Origin: Hypomesus transpacificus
Taxonomy: Eukaryota; Chordata; Actinopteri; Osmeriformes; Osmeridae
Reading direction: 5' to 3'
Length of the DNA: 64,000 nucleotides
Assembly (NCBI RefSeq): GCF_021917145.1
Contig: NC_061068.1
Span: forward strand, 1-64,000
Below the pieces are notes generated by a model that worked only from the letters and a program-made list of their open reading frames with translations, had not been told where the DNA came from and did not search any database. The position numbers and the translations under genes are program-made. Below, piece after piece: positions 30,170 to 40,163 of this stretch; within the stretch, counting starts at the first letter, position 1; every line of letters starts with the position of its first letter.

Positions 30170-33100
30170 GTTTCAAGCATGCATATGTGCACATGCACAC
30201 ACACAACCACGCATACACTGTGCTGTTGTACCGTATTCACAGTATCTGTATTTGCAGCTCTATAAGAGATTCCAGGTTCCTGGTCCAGTGAAGTCAATAG
30301 GATGCGGGAGAGACTGGAATGTTGATCTCATCCCCAAGTTTTTTCTTGCCAATGGTGAATACAGTCTATTCAGTGTACTGTGAGCTCCACATATACCGTT
30401 TGTAATGGTCATCATCCTTTTAAAAAGTGAACATAAAAGAAGTGATGTGGAGTAAGATTGTGATCCTTTTTTCAGGCGAGCTGGTCAAAATGTTGGTGTT
30501 CACAGAAGTGACTCGATATCTCGACTTCAAGGTGGTAGAGGGCAGTTACGTGTACAAAGCAGGAAAAGTCTACAAAGTCCCTTCCACCGAGTCCGAGGCT
30601 GCTAATTCAGGTGACACTTAGGAACTCCCCACTGAGGAAGCCACGTTGCTCATTTGTTCATCTACACCGTACAGCAAACACCATCGCTACGCCATGACTG
30701 ATGCTGACTGTGTGTCCTCTGGCGTTTCAGACCTCATGGGCATGTTTGACAAGCGACGCTTCCGAAAGCTGCTTCTCTTCATCCTGAACTTTGAGGAGGG
30801 CGACCCCCGCACCCACCAGGACATGGACCCCACCAGCACCAGCATGAGAGACCTGTTCAAACGCTTCGACCTCGGGGCCGACGTCATAGAGTTCACCGGC
30901 CACGCTCTGGCTCTCCACCGCACCGAGGAGTGAGTGCAGGTCACACGCATGCAAATAAGCACAAACTTACACGTATTAACTCTTGCACTCTATATTCTCA
31001 AACACGCATCCAAACATACAGAGACACACACACACACATTAATTCATGCACTCATACACTTTCTCACACACATATCAACACCTCAAACACACACATGTAA
31101 ATACCCAGAGGGATACACAAGCACACAAGCGCAATGTCATCTGTTTTTCCCGCAGCTACCTAGACCGTCCGTGTGTTGAGACCATCAGAAGGATCAAGCT
31201 ATACTCTGAGTGTCTGGCCCGACACAACAACAGCCCCTTCCTCTATCCCATTTACGGCCTTGGGGAGCTACCGCAAGGCTTCGCCAGGTGATACTGTAAC
31301 ACACACACCATGCTCTGTCCACAGCCAGGTGATACTGTAACACACACACCATGCTCTGTCCACAGCCAGGTGATACTGTAACACACACACCATGCTCTGT
31401 CCACAGCCAGGTGATACTGTAACACACACACACTGACATACCCTCCCATCTCCCGTGTGGCTGGCTGACTGACACACACTGACACACACACACACTAACA
31501 CACACACACTGACACACCCTCCCCTCTCCCCTGTGTGCCAGGCTGAGTGCAGAGTACGGAGGAACGTACATTCTGAACAGAGAGGTGGAGCAGATTGTGT
31601 TGGAAGGCGGGAAAGTGGTTGGAGTGAAATCTGAGGGAGAGGTGAGAAGAACAGAATGACTGAATAAACCAAACTAAATGCAGGAGAACAGGCTTGTCTG
31701 TGAATAAACTAAGACTATTTTCTCTCTGTCTATACTTTTTGTCTTCCCTCTCTCTCTTCCTTTCTCTCTCTCTCTCCCTCTCTCTCTCCCTCCTGGTTTT
31801 CTTGTTCTCTCTTGTTCTCTCTTGTTCTAGCTGTTCCGCTGTAAACAGTTAATTTGTGACCCCAGCTATGTACCCAACCGGGTAAAGAAAGTGGGCCGTG
31901 TCATACGGGTCATGTGTCTCCTGAATCATCCAATCAAAAACACCCATGATGCCAGCTCCTGTCAAATCATCATCCCTCAAACACAACTCAACAGGAAATC
32001 AGGTGCATTTCTTTGGTAACAGAGGATACATGTTGACAGGTGTTATGACAAGCTTGTCCAAACAACTTGAGGTGATTTGACCCCTATCTTGCAGACATCT
32101 ACGTGTGCATGGTGTCCTATTCTCATAATGTGGCGGCAGATGGGACATACATTGCTGTTGTGAGCACCACCGTAGAGACTAGCAACCCAGAGAAGGAGGT
32201 GCAGCCGGCTCTAGAACTCCTGGAGCCAATCATGCAGAAGTAGGTGTTCCACTCCTGGTTTCTACAACATGTTCTAGCTCAACAGATCTACCTTACTATG
32301 ATACTTAAACTGCTGTAACGCATTAATAACATCCTTACTATGATACTTAAACTGCTGTAACGCATTAATAACATCCTTACTATGATACTTAAACTGCTGT
32401 AACGCATTAATAACATCCTTACTATGATACTTAAACTGCTGTAACGCATTAATAACATCCTTACTATGATACTTAAACTGCTGTAACGCATTAATAACAT
32501 CCTTACTATGATACTTAAACTGCTGTAACGCATTAATAACATCCTTACTATGATACTTAAACTGCTGTAACGCATTAATAACATCCTTACTATGATACTT
32601 AAACTGCTGTAACGCATTAATAACATCCTTACTATGATACTTAAACTGCTGTAACGCATTAATAACATCCTTACTATGATACTTAAACTGCTGTAACGCA
32701 TTAATAACATCCTTACTATGATACTTAAACTGCTGTAACGCATTAATAACATCCACCTTTCTTCAACATCACAGAACAATTTGTGTATCATCGGCATAAT
32801 GATAACATTTGGAATATTAGCTGATTACTGGCAGTAGCAGCGAACGGATATGATAAAGGCTGGTTTGTTGCTCGTAAGACAGCTGACGTTACATTTGGTC
32901 CACAGGTTTGTTTCCGTCGGCAACCTGGTTATCCCCAATGAAGACGGCAGGAAGAGCCAGGTAAGTCTGTTCAAGGGGTTGTTGTTTCATTCAAGATGTG
33001 CAAGGGATTATGGGTTGTGTAGTCTGTGAAGCTGCTGTACTACAACCTCTCTCTTTCCTTCAGATCTTTGTGTCTCGCTCCTACGATGCCACGTCACACT

Positions 33101-33210
33101 TTGAAACAGAATGTGAGGACATCAAGGATATGTATCGCCGTCTAACAGGGTCCGAGTTTAGCTTCGGTGACCTACGCAGAGAACAGTTCAATGAGAGCGA
33201 TGATGACTGA
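29289..33210 (+). CDS. Rab GDP-dissociation inhibitor, divergent paralogue, complete 443 aa
   Basis: Exons are 29289-29330, 30012-30119, 30258-30354, 30476-30610, 30731-30929, 31156-31287, 31542-31641, 31831-32002, 32095-32239, 32906-32960 and 33064-33210 (TGA). All phases fit and the length matches GDI1 (447) and GDI2 (445). Conserved GDI/CHM sequences are present: [98 protein letters not shown] and [12 protein letters not shown]. By family knowledge it extracts GDP-bound prenylated Rabs from membranes and keeps them soluble in the cytosol. It differs from both main vertebrate forms at many sites ([26 protein letters not shown], a short acidic tail NESDDD), so I read it as a third, faster-evolving GDI rather than gdi1 or gdi2. 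The stop codon lies inside a short tandem repeat. Confidence 0.93.
31284..31428. repeat. 41-bp tandem repeat that duplicates the GDI exon 6 donor
   Basis: Units of 41 bp begin at 31,284, 31,325, 31,366 and 31,407. Each starts ccaggtgatactgtaacaca and ends with accatgctctgtccacag. The first unit contains the real donor (GCCAG|gtgata), so three extra donor-like and acceptor-like sites follow in the intron. Confidence 0.92.
32289..32752. repeat. 42-bp minisatellite, eleven practically identical copies, in GDI intron 9
   Basis: Eleven units (core ccttactatgatacttaaac, then tgctgtaacgcattaataac) follow head to tail with no visible divergence. The intron runs from 32,240 to 32,905. The unit is divisible by three, so two long minus-strand frames are repeat artefacts. 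Confidence 0.97.
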
Positions 33211-33254
33211 GTGATGATGACTGAGTGATGATGACTGAGTGATGATGACTGAGT
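33199..33254. repeat. 14-bp repeat spanning the GDI stop codon
   Basis: Four copies of gatgatgactgagt begin in the last codons (encoding DDD) and run into the 3' UTR. The stop TGA at 33,208 lies in the first copy. Confidence 0.9.
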
Positions 33255-33979
33255 GATGCGCTGATATAGTGACCACCCCTTTACTTCCTGTTTCTGAAAC
33301 TTGGCTGTGTCCCAGCCCATCTACATAGCAGTCAGTCATGTCATTGACTGCACTGTTGGACGTTTACATGATTTGTGGTTTTGCAAATGAATCTAAAACC
33401 TATATAGGTTGACTGTAGATGGCCTGGATCACATCAGCAAATGACTAATAGGCTACCAGGTACACATAATTCCAGGTTAGCTTTCATCTTTTAAACCCTA
33501 ACAGACGATGGTGGCATTTTTTATTATGTGAATGTGGGGGAAAAGAACACCTTGGACAACAAAGATTAATTACATGATTGTTTTGGGAAATAATTGAGGT
33601 GCATTTTATCTGGGCTCAGAGATGGTTTTGATCCAACTTGGTTGCATTGCCAGTGACTGAGACAGTTCCATTGCAACTAGGTCAGAAGAAGCACGGCACA
33701 GAATCACAGCAAGAAATATCTGCACTCACAAAACGCAAGTGTTTCCTTCACCTTGTATGTAATATAAGGAATCTGAGGCTAATGTTTATATGGAGTCTTC
33801 TTGGAAAGAAGTTGTTTTGACTGTTAACTTCTATCAGATCTGCAAAGGTTTACTGACTTGATTTGCTTGGAAGCAGCTCTTAGATTTCCCAGCATGCTCT
33901 CCTTTGCAACTGTTGACCACATTATTGTCGCATTTGTTGTCATCGCAACTGGAGTAATCTCTATCTGTATTTATTTCCC

Positions 33980-33985
33980 AATAAA
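33980..33985 (+). terminator. Candidate GDI polyadenylation signal AATAAA
   Basis: AATAAA lies 770 nt after the GDI stop and is followed within 40 nt by a GT-rich stretch (gtatgacttgtgtgggcttg), as expected for a downstream element. Confidence 0.6.
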
Positions 33986-34209
33986 TGTCTCCATTTGTAT
34001 GACTTGTGTGGGCTTGTATGTCCCAGTGTGCCTGCAGTGTGGGCCCGAGGACAAGACGATTAGGGATGAATCAGACAGGCACACAAAGGGATTAGTGGAT
34101 ACCCTTATCCAGCAGCTTATCTCTGAGAAGGCCAAAGACATTTGAAAGATGTTGAATACTGTGTACGACTGCATTCTTAGGCAGACAGAGGGGTAGAAGG
34201 TCCGGGGAG

Positions 34210-34625
34210 GGGAGGGAGACAGGCACACAGACAGGCACACAGACAGACAGGCACACAGACAGACAGGCACACAGACAGATAGGCACACAGACAGACAGGC
34301 ACACAGACAGACAGGCACACAGACAGACAGGCACACAGACAGATAGGCACACAGACAGGCACACAGACAGACAGGCACACAGACAGATAGGCACACAGAC
34401 AGATAGGCACAGACAGACAGGCACACAGACAGACAGGCACAGACAGATAGGCACACAGACAGATAGGCACAGACAGAGAGGCACACAGACAGATAGGCAC
34501 AGACAGACAGGCACACAGACAGACAGGCACACAGACAGACAGGCACAGACAGAGAGGCACACAGACAGACAGGCACAGACAGACAGGCACAGACAGAGGC
34601 ACACAGACAGACAGGCACAGACAGA
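34210..34625. repeat. 'ggcacacagacagaca' minisatellite
   Basis: About 25 units of 12-16 bp built from cagacagacaggcacacaga, with cagata and cagaga variants. Cys/Leu/Ser-rich open frames on the minus strand here reflect the repeat. Confidence 0.93.
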
Positions 34626-35429
34626 CAGAAATGAAAGCTTACTGAAGGGCAATCCCAAATCCCTTGGGAGGCATCCATCCATAACATTACAAACAATTAT
34701 TTAAGGAAATAATTATTTAAATATTCTTCTTGTTACTTCTCCCTCTCAGTTGGTTCATGTTAGTGCTGCAATCCATAATTAGCTGATGTAGGTAAAAGAC
34801 TTATTATGATTAATCATTGATTATGACCATATTCACCTCAACATAGGAACATGTACAACGTCACATTGTTTATTGCTTTGGTGGCATCAACATACATTAA
34901 ATAAATACAATGTATTGAATGTATTAATGTATTCTACATTTGCAACAAGTCACATTTAAATATGAACTATTAAACGCTTTAATCAGATCCAACTCCTTTT
35001 CCAATTCCTCAAGAGCTACCATCCTGCAGGATTTAATTCCTAACCCTAATCCCGCATACAGCTTTCTCACACTTCGCTGGTTGACAAACTCAATCATGTT
35101 CGTTACACCTGGGGTGGGAGTGATATCCTAGAGCAGGGTAGATCCTTAAAGAGTTTGACAGCCCTGGCTTAAACCTTCCCTTTCGATTTTCTCTGATACA
35201 GTTTTACTCCACCCTACACCCCCTCCTTTTTGTCCCTCTCCCCCTCCCTCCCTCTCCCTCTCCCCCTCCCTCTCTGTCTCTCTTTCTTTCTCTCTCACAC
35301 ACACAACCATCCATTGGAGTCAATCAATTTGACCAGAACAAGGCTTGATCTGTGTCTGATCTGGCAAAAACAAGACTGTTAGATCCATCGGATCCACTGC
35401 ACAAAACTTGAGGTTACTTCCTGTTGTTG

Positions 35430-37580
35430 TTATTCCAGTTCAGTGTTAACAGGGATTGGAATCAAACCTGCCGCAGTCACTCTGCGCTCACTCGTCAGGA
35501 AGTTGAAGGTTGCACACGCATTTGCCTGAAGAATCAGAATCAGAAATCATCAGAATGGGATTTATTTGCCATGAAAGTTTGCACAGACAAGGGATTTGCT
35601 TCGGCATGAAGGTGCATAAAATAAACATTGGAATCTTAAATTTAAATATATGGTCTAACTATACTAAGGATACATAAACTATAAATACTAAGTGGAATAC
35701 AATTAAAATAAAATATAAGTTGCCATAAAATAAAATATAAGTTGCCAATTTACAATATAAAATACTATATTAAATACAAATATTACAGGAAAAGACAGAG
35801 TAGAGTGAGAAGGAACACTATGAAATCATATTATTAGACATTATTCTAGTGAATGCTGCACAACTGTGTGTGTTCGTTCCCACGTGATGAGGGTGTCGAC
35901 CTACCGTGTCTTGCACCTCCACAGCGATGCCTTTAGCCTTCATTAAGGCGAGAACTTTGGGATCCACCCTCTCAGTTCGTCCCCCTGTGCCCAGAACAAG
36001 GACTTCTGTGTGCAAAACAGAAGATGAAATATAACAAATTAAACAAGAAAAGAAAACAATAGAATAGCATCTCTAGGTTGGAAGGAGTGAATAGTTATTG
36101 AAACATTGCCATCGTACTACACCCAAGTACGAAAGTATCTTAGAAAGATTCTAAGTATCTTAATACTATAAATGATAATGAATAAACTTTGTCTGCTGGA
36201 GACCAGATGTCTCACCGATCCGAGGCTCGAGCATGTGAAAAAGAGCCACACTCTCCACTGTGATGTCCTTGTGGCTGCCCACCTGCAGGGGGAGAGAGAC
36301 AGAGGACAATTACTGGAGGTAACAGATACTGAGCCCCACCTGCAGGGGGGGAGAGACAGAGGACAATCACTGGAGGTAACAGATCCTAAGCCACCCCCCC
36401 CCCCCCCCCCCCCACCCCCCCGCCCCTTGTACGCCCTGGTCACAGGTGACTGTTTGCCCTCGTCCAACATCCAACGTCCTCAAGTCCACAAACAACTCCA
36501 TTCTGGCCTGGATCTCCAACAACAACAACAATGTCTACAGAGAGTAAGTCATGGTCTTGACAACATGTTGCCTGGACGACAACCTCTCTCTCAGCTTCCC
36601 AGGACACTCAGGATGTTTGGCATGTTTAACAAAACTCTCATCAACTCCCACAGGTGTAGGCAAAACACCATGTTTATAATTATTCAGACTTTACATTTTG
36701 GGTGGCCACAAGGTGGTCCAAGCTTACTGTCACGGGCTTGTTGCCCTTTTTTTTGCCAGTGTTTTAATCTAACATTCTTCTTTTACGCCACTACGTAGCT
36801 GTTGCTTGATGTTACAAGAATGTCGTTGTCCAGAATGACCTTGTGTTATACAGTGCACATGATAAATGTTTTTTGAAACGATGCCGATTAAAGAACTCGT
36901 TTCTTACGTTCCACTGCAGGATGGCTGGCGGCAGCACGGCGCACGGCCCAAACACTCGGTTGCCGTCGATGTTAAAACCTCTGGGACTGTAACTGTGGAT
37001 CATAGCTCCACTGCCCGGCTCCCTCTGCATGACTGACACCGTCGTCCGTTGGTACAGTTCGTCGTCACTAGGTCCAAGTCTGTGGGCTCGGGCGAGAAAG
37101 GGGCTGGGGAAGGATTGGGAACATCCAAAGTTATCGTATCTTAATATAATTCATAACCTAATGCTAAAGTACGTTTACCCCTTCTTATCTATGACGGTGC
37201 TTTAAGGACGTTCAGTGTTCGTTCCTGCTATGCGTAGATGGTCAAGCCTACCTGCCTTTGTTTATCAGGCAAACGAAATAGGAACTACGCCATATAAACT
37301 TGACACGTTATTTAAACTGATTTAATTATGTACGAATAATCCTCGATGACAATGCATGATTAACAGTTAGACACTGTAGTTAGGGGACAAGGATGTCACA
37401 TTCTTTATTACATCAGCTAGTTATTTATCCAGAAAATTAGTGGTAAATGGTAAAGTACAAAACAGTAAGACAAACACAGCATCAATACCTTGTGTAAGCA
37501 GGGAATGCGCGAGAGTTAAGCCGAAGACCTTGTACAGATCTCTGGTTAAACAACCTTGCACACATCGGAGTAGCCATCAT
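35430..37580 (-). CDS. ndufaf3: NDUFAF3, mitochondrial complex I assembly factor 3, complete 175 aa
   Basis: Exons in transcript order are 37580-37489, 37079-36908, 36282-36216, 36005-35905 and 35525-35430 (stop TAA). All phases fit. The N terminus (MMATPMCARLFNQRS...) is basic and serine-rich like a mitochondrial presequence. The conserved core includes DDELYQRT, SYSPRGFNIDGNRVFGPCAV, LQWNVGSHKDIT, LEPRIEVLVLGTGGRTERV, KGIAVEVQDTANACATFNFL and VTAAGLIP, matching the human 184-aa protein throughout. With NDUFAF4 it assists early assembly of the Q-module of complex I at the inner membrane. A second in-frame ATG is at codon 2. The gene is divergent to nckipsd, as in the human 3p21.31 neighbourhood. 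The acceptor of exon 3 is duplicated 57 bp upstream in the intron, and the last acceptor abuts a retroelement fragment. Confidence 0.96.
35526..35640. mobile_element. Retroelement tail fragment abutting the last NDUFAF3 exon
   Basis: The plus strand reads agaatcagaatcagaaatca, then gggatttatttgccatgaaa and gtttgcacagacaagggatt, a pattern I associate with 3' tails of fish non-LTR elements. The family is uncertain. On the minus strand its edge supplies the pyrimidine tract and AG of the final NDUFAF3 acceptor (gattctgattcttcag|GCA). Confidence 0.55.
36282..36421. repeat. 57-bp tandem duplication with a C-run in NDUFAF3 intron 2
   Basis: Two copies of a 57-bp sequence (starting acctgcaggg at 36,281 and 36,338) are followed by about 20 C residues from 36,396. 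The first copy includes the true exon 3 acceptor; the second gives a look-alike acceptor (ctgcag|gtgggg) whose use would soon meet a stop. Confidence 0.8.
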
Positions 37581-38106
37581 CACCACAAGAGCACCAAGTA
37601 GGACACAATTAAGTGTAGCACAAGACACTAGTCGGGTTTCCGGTAGTCAGAACAGGAATTCCCGATCAGCGAATTGGTGATCTTAAGCTGCTGTTTGACT
37701 TGGTGGCAAATAAAACACTGTCCAAGACAGAAGAACCACGTGCTTCCTCTGCTAGGGCTCTATGTAGTATCATAATTATGTAAACTAGATGTCTTTATGT
37801 AAATTGTTCTTATGCCTACTCTACAATTGATTCAACGGTCTGAATGACAGGGGGCGTCTCCTCTAAATGGGCGTGCCATATGTTGTTTTGCGTGCGCGCC
37901 CCCTACTGTGTTTACTGTGAAAGAGTGCAAGTTGGATTGTCATGTAGTAAGCAATACAGAGGACGCAGGATTTATTAACTCAAGTTGTAAATATCAATTT
38001 TAAGTTGCCGTCCCCTGGGTAAATCGGCCTATGAGGTAACCGTGTTATCTTTTGCGTGCATTATTGGGCTTTTAAAGATATTTACGGAGGGATTCAAAGC
38101 CAAAGT
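37581..38106. promoter_or_regulatory. Probable bidirectional promoter of ndufaf3 and nckipsd
   Basis: Only 526 bp separate the two start codons, which point away from each other. Both 5' UTRs and start sites must lie here unless distant non-coding exons exist. A GC-rich patch with gcgtgcgcgccccctactg near 37,890 is the most promoter-like segment. There is no clear TATA box. Confidence 0.6.
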
Positions 38107-39170
38107 ATGTATCGGTCTCTGTATGCCTTTCGATCCGCGGAGCCCAACTCGCTTCAGTTCGCAGCCGGGGAGAGCTTTCTGATTCTGGAGCGAAGCAACA
38201 AACACTGGTGGCTTGGATCTCGCTGCACCTCCGGTGAGACGGGATACATCCCCGCATCTTATGTCGAAAAGATTCAGGTAGGAGATCCAATTTCAATAGT
38301 TCATTTTCGAAGAGTCAGCGTTGACGTGGATTTTTTTTCTCTCTGACAGAGGCGTTTTGGCATGCTAGTGCGGTATTAGCCTTGTAACCTCCATTATCGA
38401 CTCACAAACTAAAGAACGAGCGAGCAAAGGTGGCTGCATGGATTCTATAATATTTTTTACTTGAAAGGGCTTGTCAATAGTTTTCAGAACGGCGTTGCTC
38501 AATTTGTGCAAGGGCAGATCAACCCCATTGGTTTCATCAGCCTCAGCATAGCTAGACTTTGCTGAGGCACCGTGAAGAAATAAACGGACATTTGGTGAGG
38601 ACAGGGTTGAATCGAGACACTTGCCAAGTTTGCAATGTCATCTGCTGTGTGCCGCAGGGCTCGTTGTGACAAGAACTAAATAAATGAAAAATGCCCCGAA
38701 AATGCTGCGACGCATCTGTGTCACGCGCAGTTGGAGCTCAGACCTCATGACACGGGTCCCTGGAGACCAGTACGGGGAGCAGCCCAAAGAGAAAGACGGC
38801 AGTTGCCCATGGGGACACCAGTGACAGCCGTAACTGCTGGGTCTACAGTGCTCTCATTCAGATTGTATAGTGCCAGTCAAATGTCGGTTAGTACCGGAGC
38901 AGACTGTTAACGAGCATCTTTAGCTTTCTAAGCTGCTCGTTTCGAGTGCATTCCCGTTTCACAGCCAGTGTGTTCACTTTAGCGGTTTGATGTGTGCGAA
39001 TGTGATGCTGCACTGAGTGTTTGGTGCATTCTTAGCAGGCTTTGATCACAGTTAGATAACTGTCCCACTTTTTTCCGCCTGAAGTCCCTTTCTCCCTCCA
39101 GCCACACAGATTTGATTTTTTGTCCAGAGGCTCATCGTTAATGCTGTGATGAATAAATATTTCACACTCT

Positions 39171-39201
<31 letters not shown>

Positions 39202-40116
39202 CCCCCTCCCTCCCTCACAGGCCCCAGAACAGGATGATGTGTTGCAGTCCATCGACAGAGCAATCGAAGGCATCCATAATGTGGCTATGAAGAATGGGGG
39301 CAAATACAATCTTGAACAGAGAGATGTCTTACAGTCAGTCTTTTGATACCGACATAATCATATTATATTACACTACAACTAACTCAATTATATAAATATG
39401 TTCTATGTTGTTTGGCATTAAATGGTGTCTAATTTGCTGGCTTAAATATATTCTGAATAATAGTCCATATGGAGTTGAATGTTGTCCCGGGGCTTCCTGT
39501 CGGTTTGTCTGACTTCCTGCTGTCTCTGGGACAGGAAGTTGATCCACCACAGGAAGGAGACCCTGGCACGACGAAGCCCGACTCCATCCAAGCACGGTCT
39601 GCCCTCCTCCACCAGCGAGCTGTCTCTCACCAACACCCCTCAGCCCCCCAATGGGCTCAGTCGACGCCAGGCCAGAGTGCCAGTGTCTGGGAGTCTGGAG
39701 AACATGCAAGGAGAACAAGGCTTTTACCAGGTGAAGTGGACCAGTCAACACAGACATGAGCACACGTCACCAACACCCACTTTGTCCTGTGTGTTATTGA
39801 GGATGTTTAACGTGGCGTGGTTCTGTGTGTCTCTCCTCCTGGTTCTCCCTCTGTCTTCCTCTCATTCAGGTTCCTCCTCAACCTCGCCGGGCAGCGCCCC
39901 TCACCCCACCCCCCCCTGAGAAGCAGAGAGCTACCAGACGTCCAGGTTAGCTCCTCATCTTCGCTGATCTCTCACCCTCTCTCTGTCTACCTTAGTCTCT
40001 ACCTCTCCCTCTGTACCTCTCTCTCTCTGTACCTCTCTCTCTCTCTGTCTACCTTAGTCTCTACTTCTCCCTCTGTACCTCTCTCTCTCTCTCTCTCTCT
40101 CTCTCCTTCTCTCTAA

Positions 40117-40163
<47 letters not shown>

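Larger units (their letters stand above)
33211..35429. other. Intergenic region between convergent GDI and NDUFAF3
   Basis: This contains the GDI 3' UTR with its likely polyadenylation signal, the 34,210-34,625 minisatellite and AT-rich sequence. An AATAAA on the minus strand at 34,874-34,869 could end the NDUFAF3 transcript, about 560 nt after its stop. A plus-strand open frame that overlaps the GDI poly(A) signal is not accepted as a gene. Confidence 0.5.

Noticed and set aside
32274-32797. Two minus-strand open frames of 160 and 169 codons made of identical 14-residue repeats
   Set aside because: They lie wholly in the 42-bp minisatellite of a GDI intron. The unit is divisible by three and lacks stops, so the frames are expected by chance.
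33858-34145. Plus-strand 95-codon frame with a hydrophobic stretch
   Set aside because: It contains the likely GDI poly(A) signal and GT-rich downstream element, its first ATG is internal, and no family resemblance is seen.
33971-34696. Minus-strand Cys/Val/Leu frames up to 241 codons
   Set aside because: They are translations of the cagacaggcacaca minisatellite.
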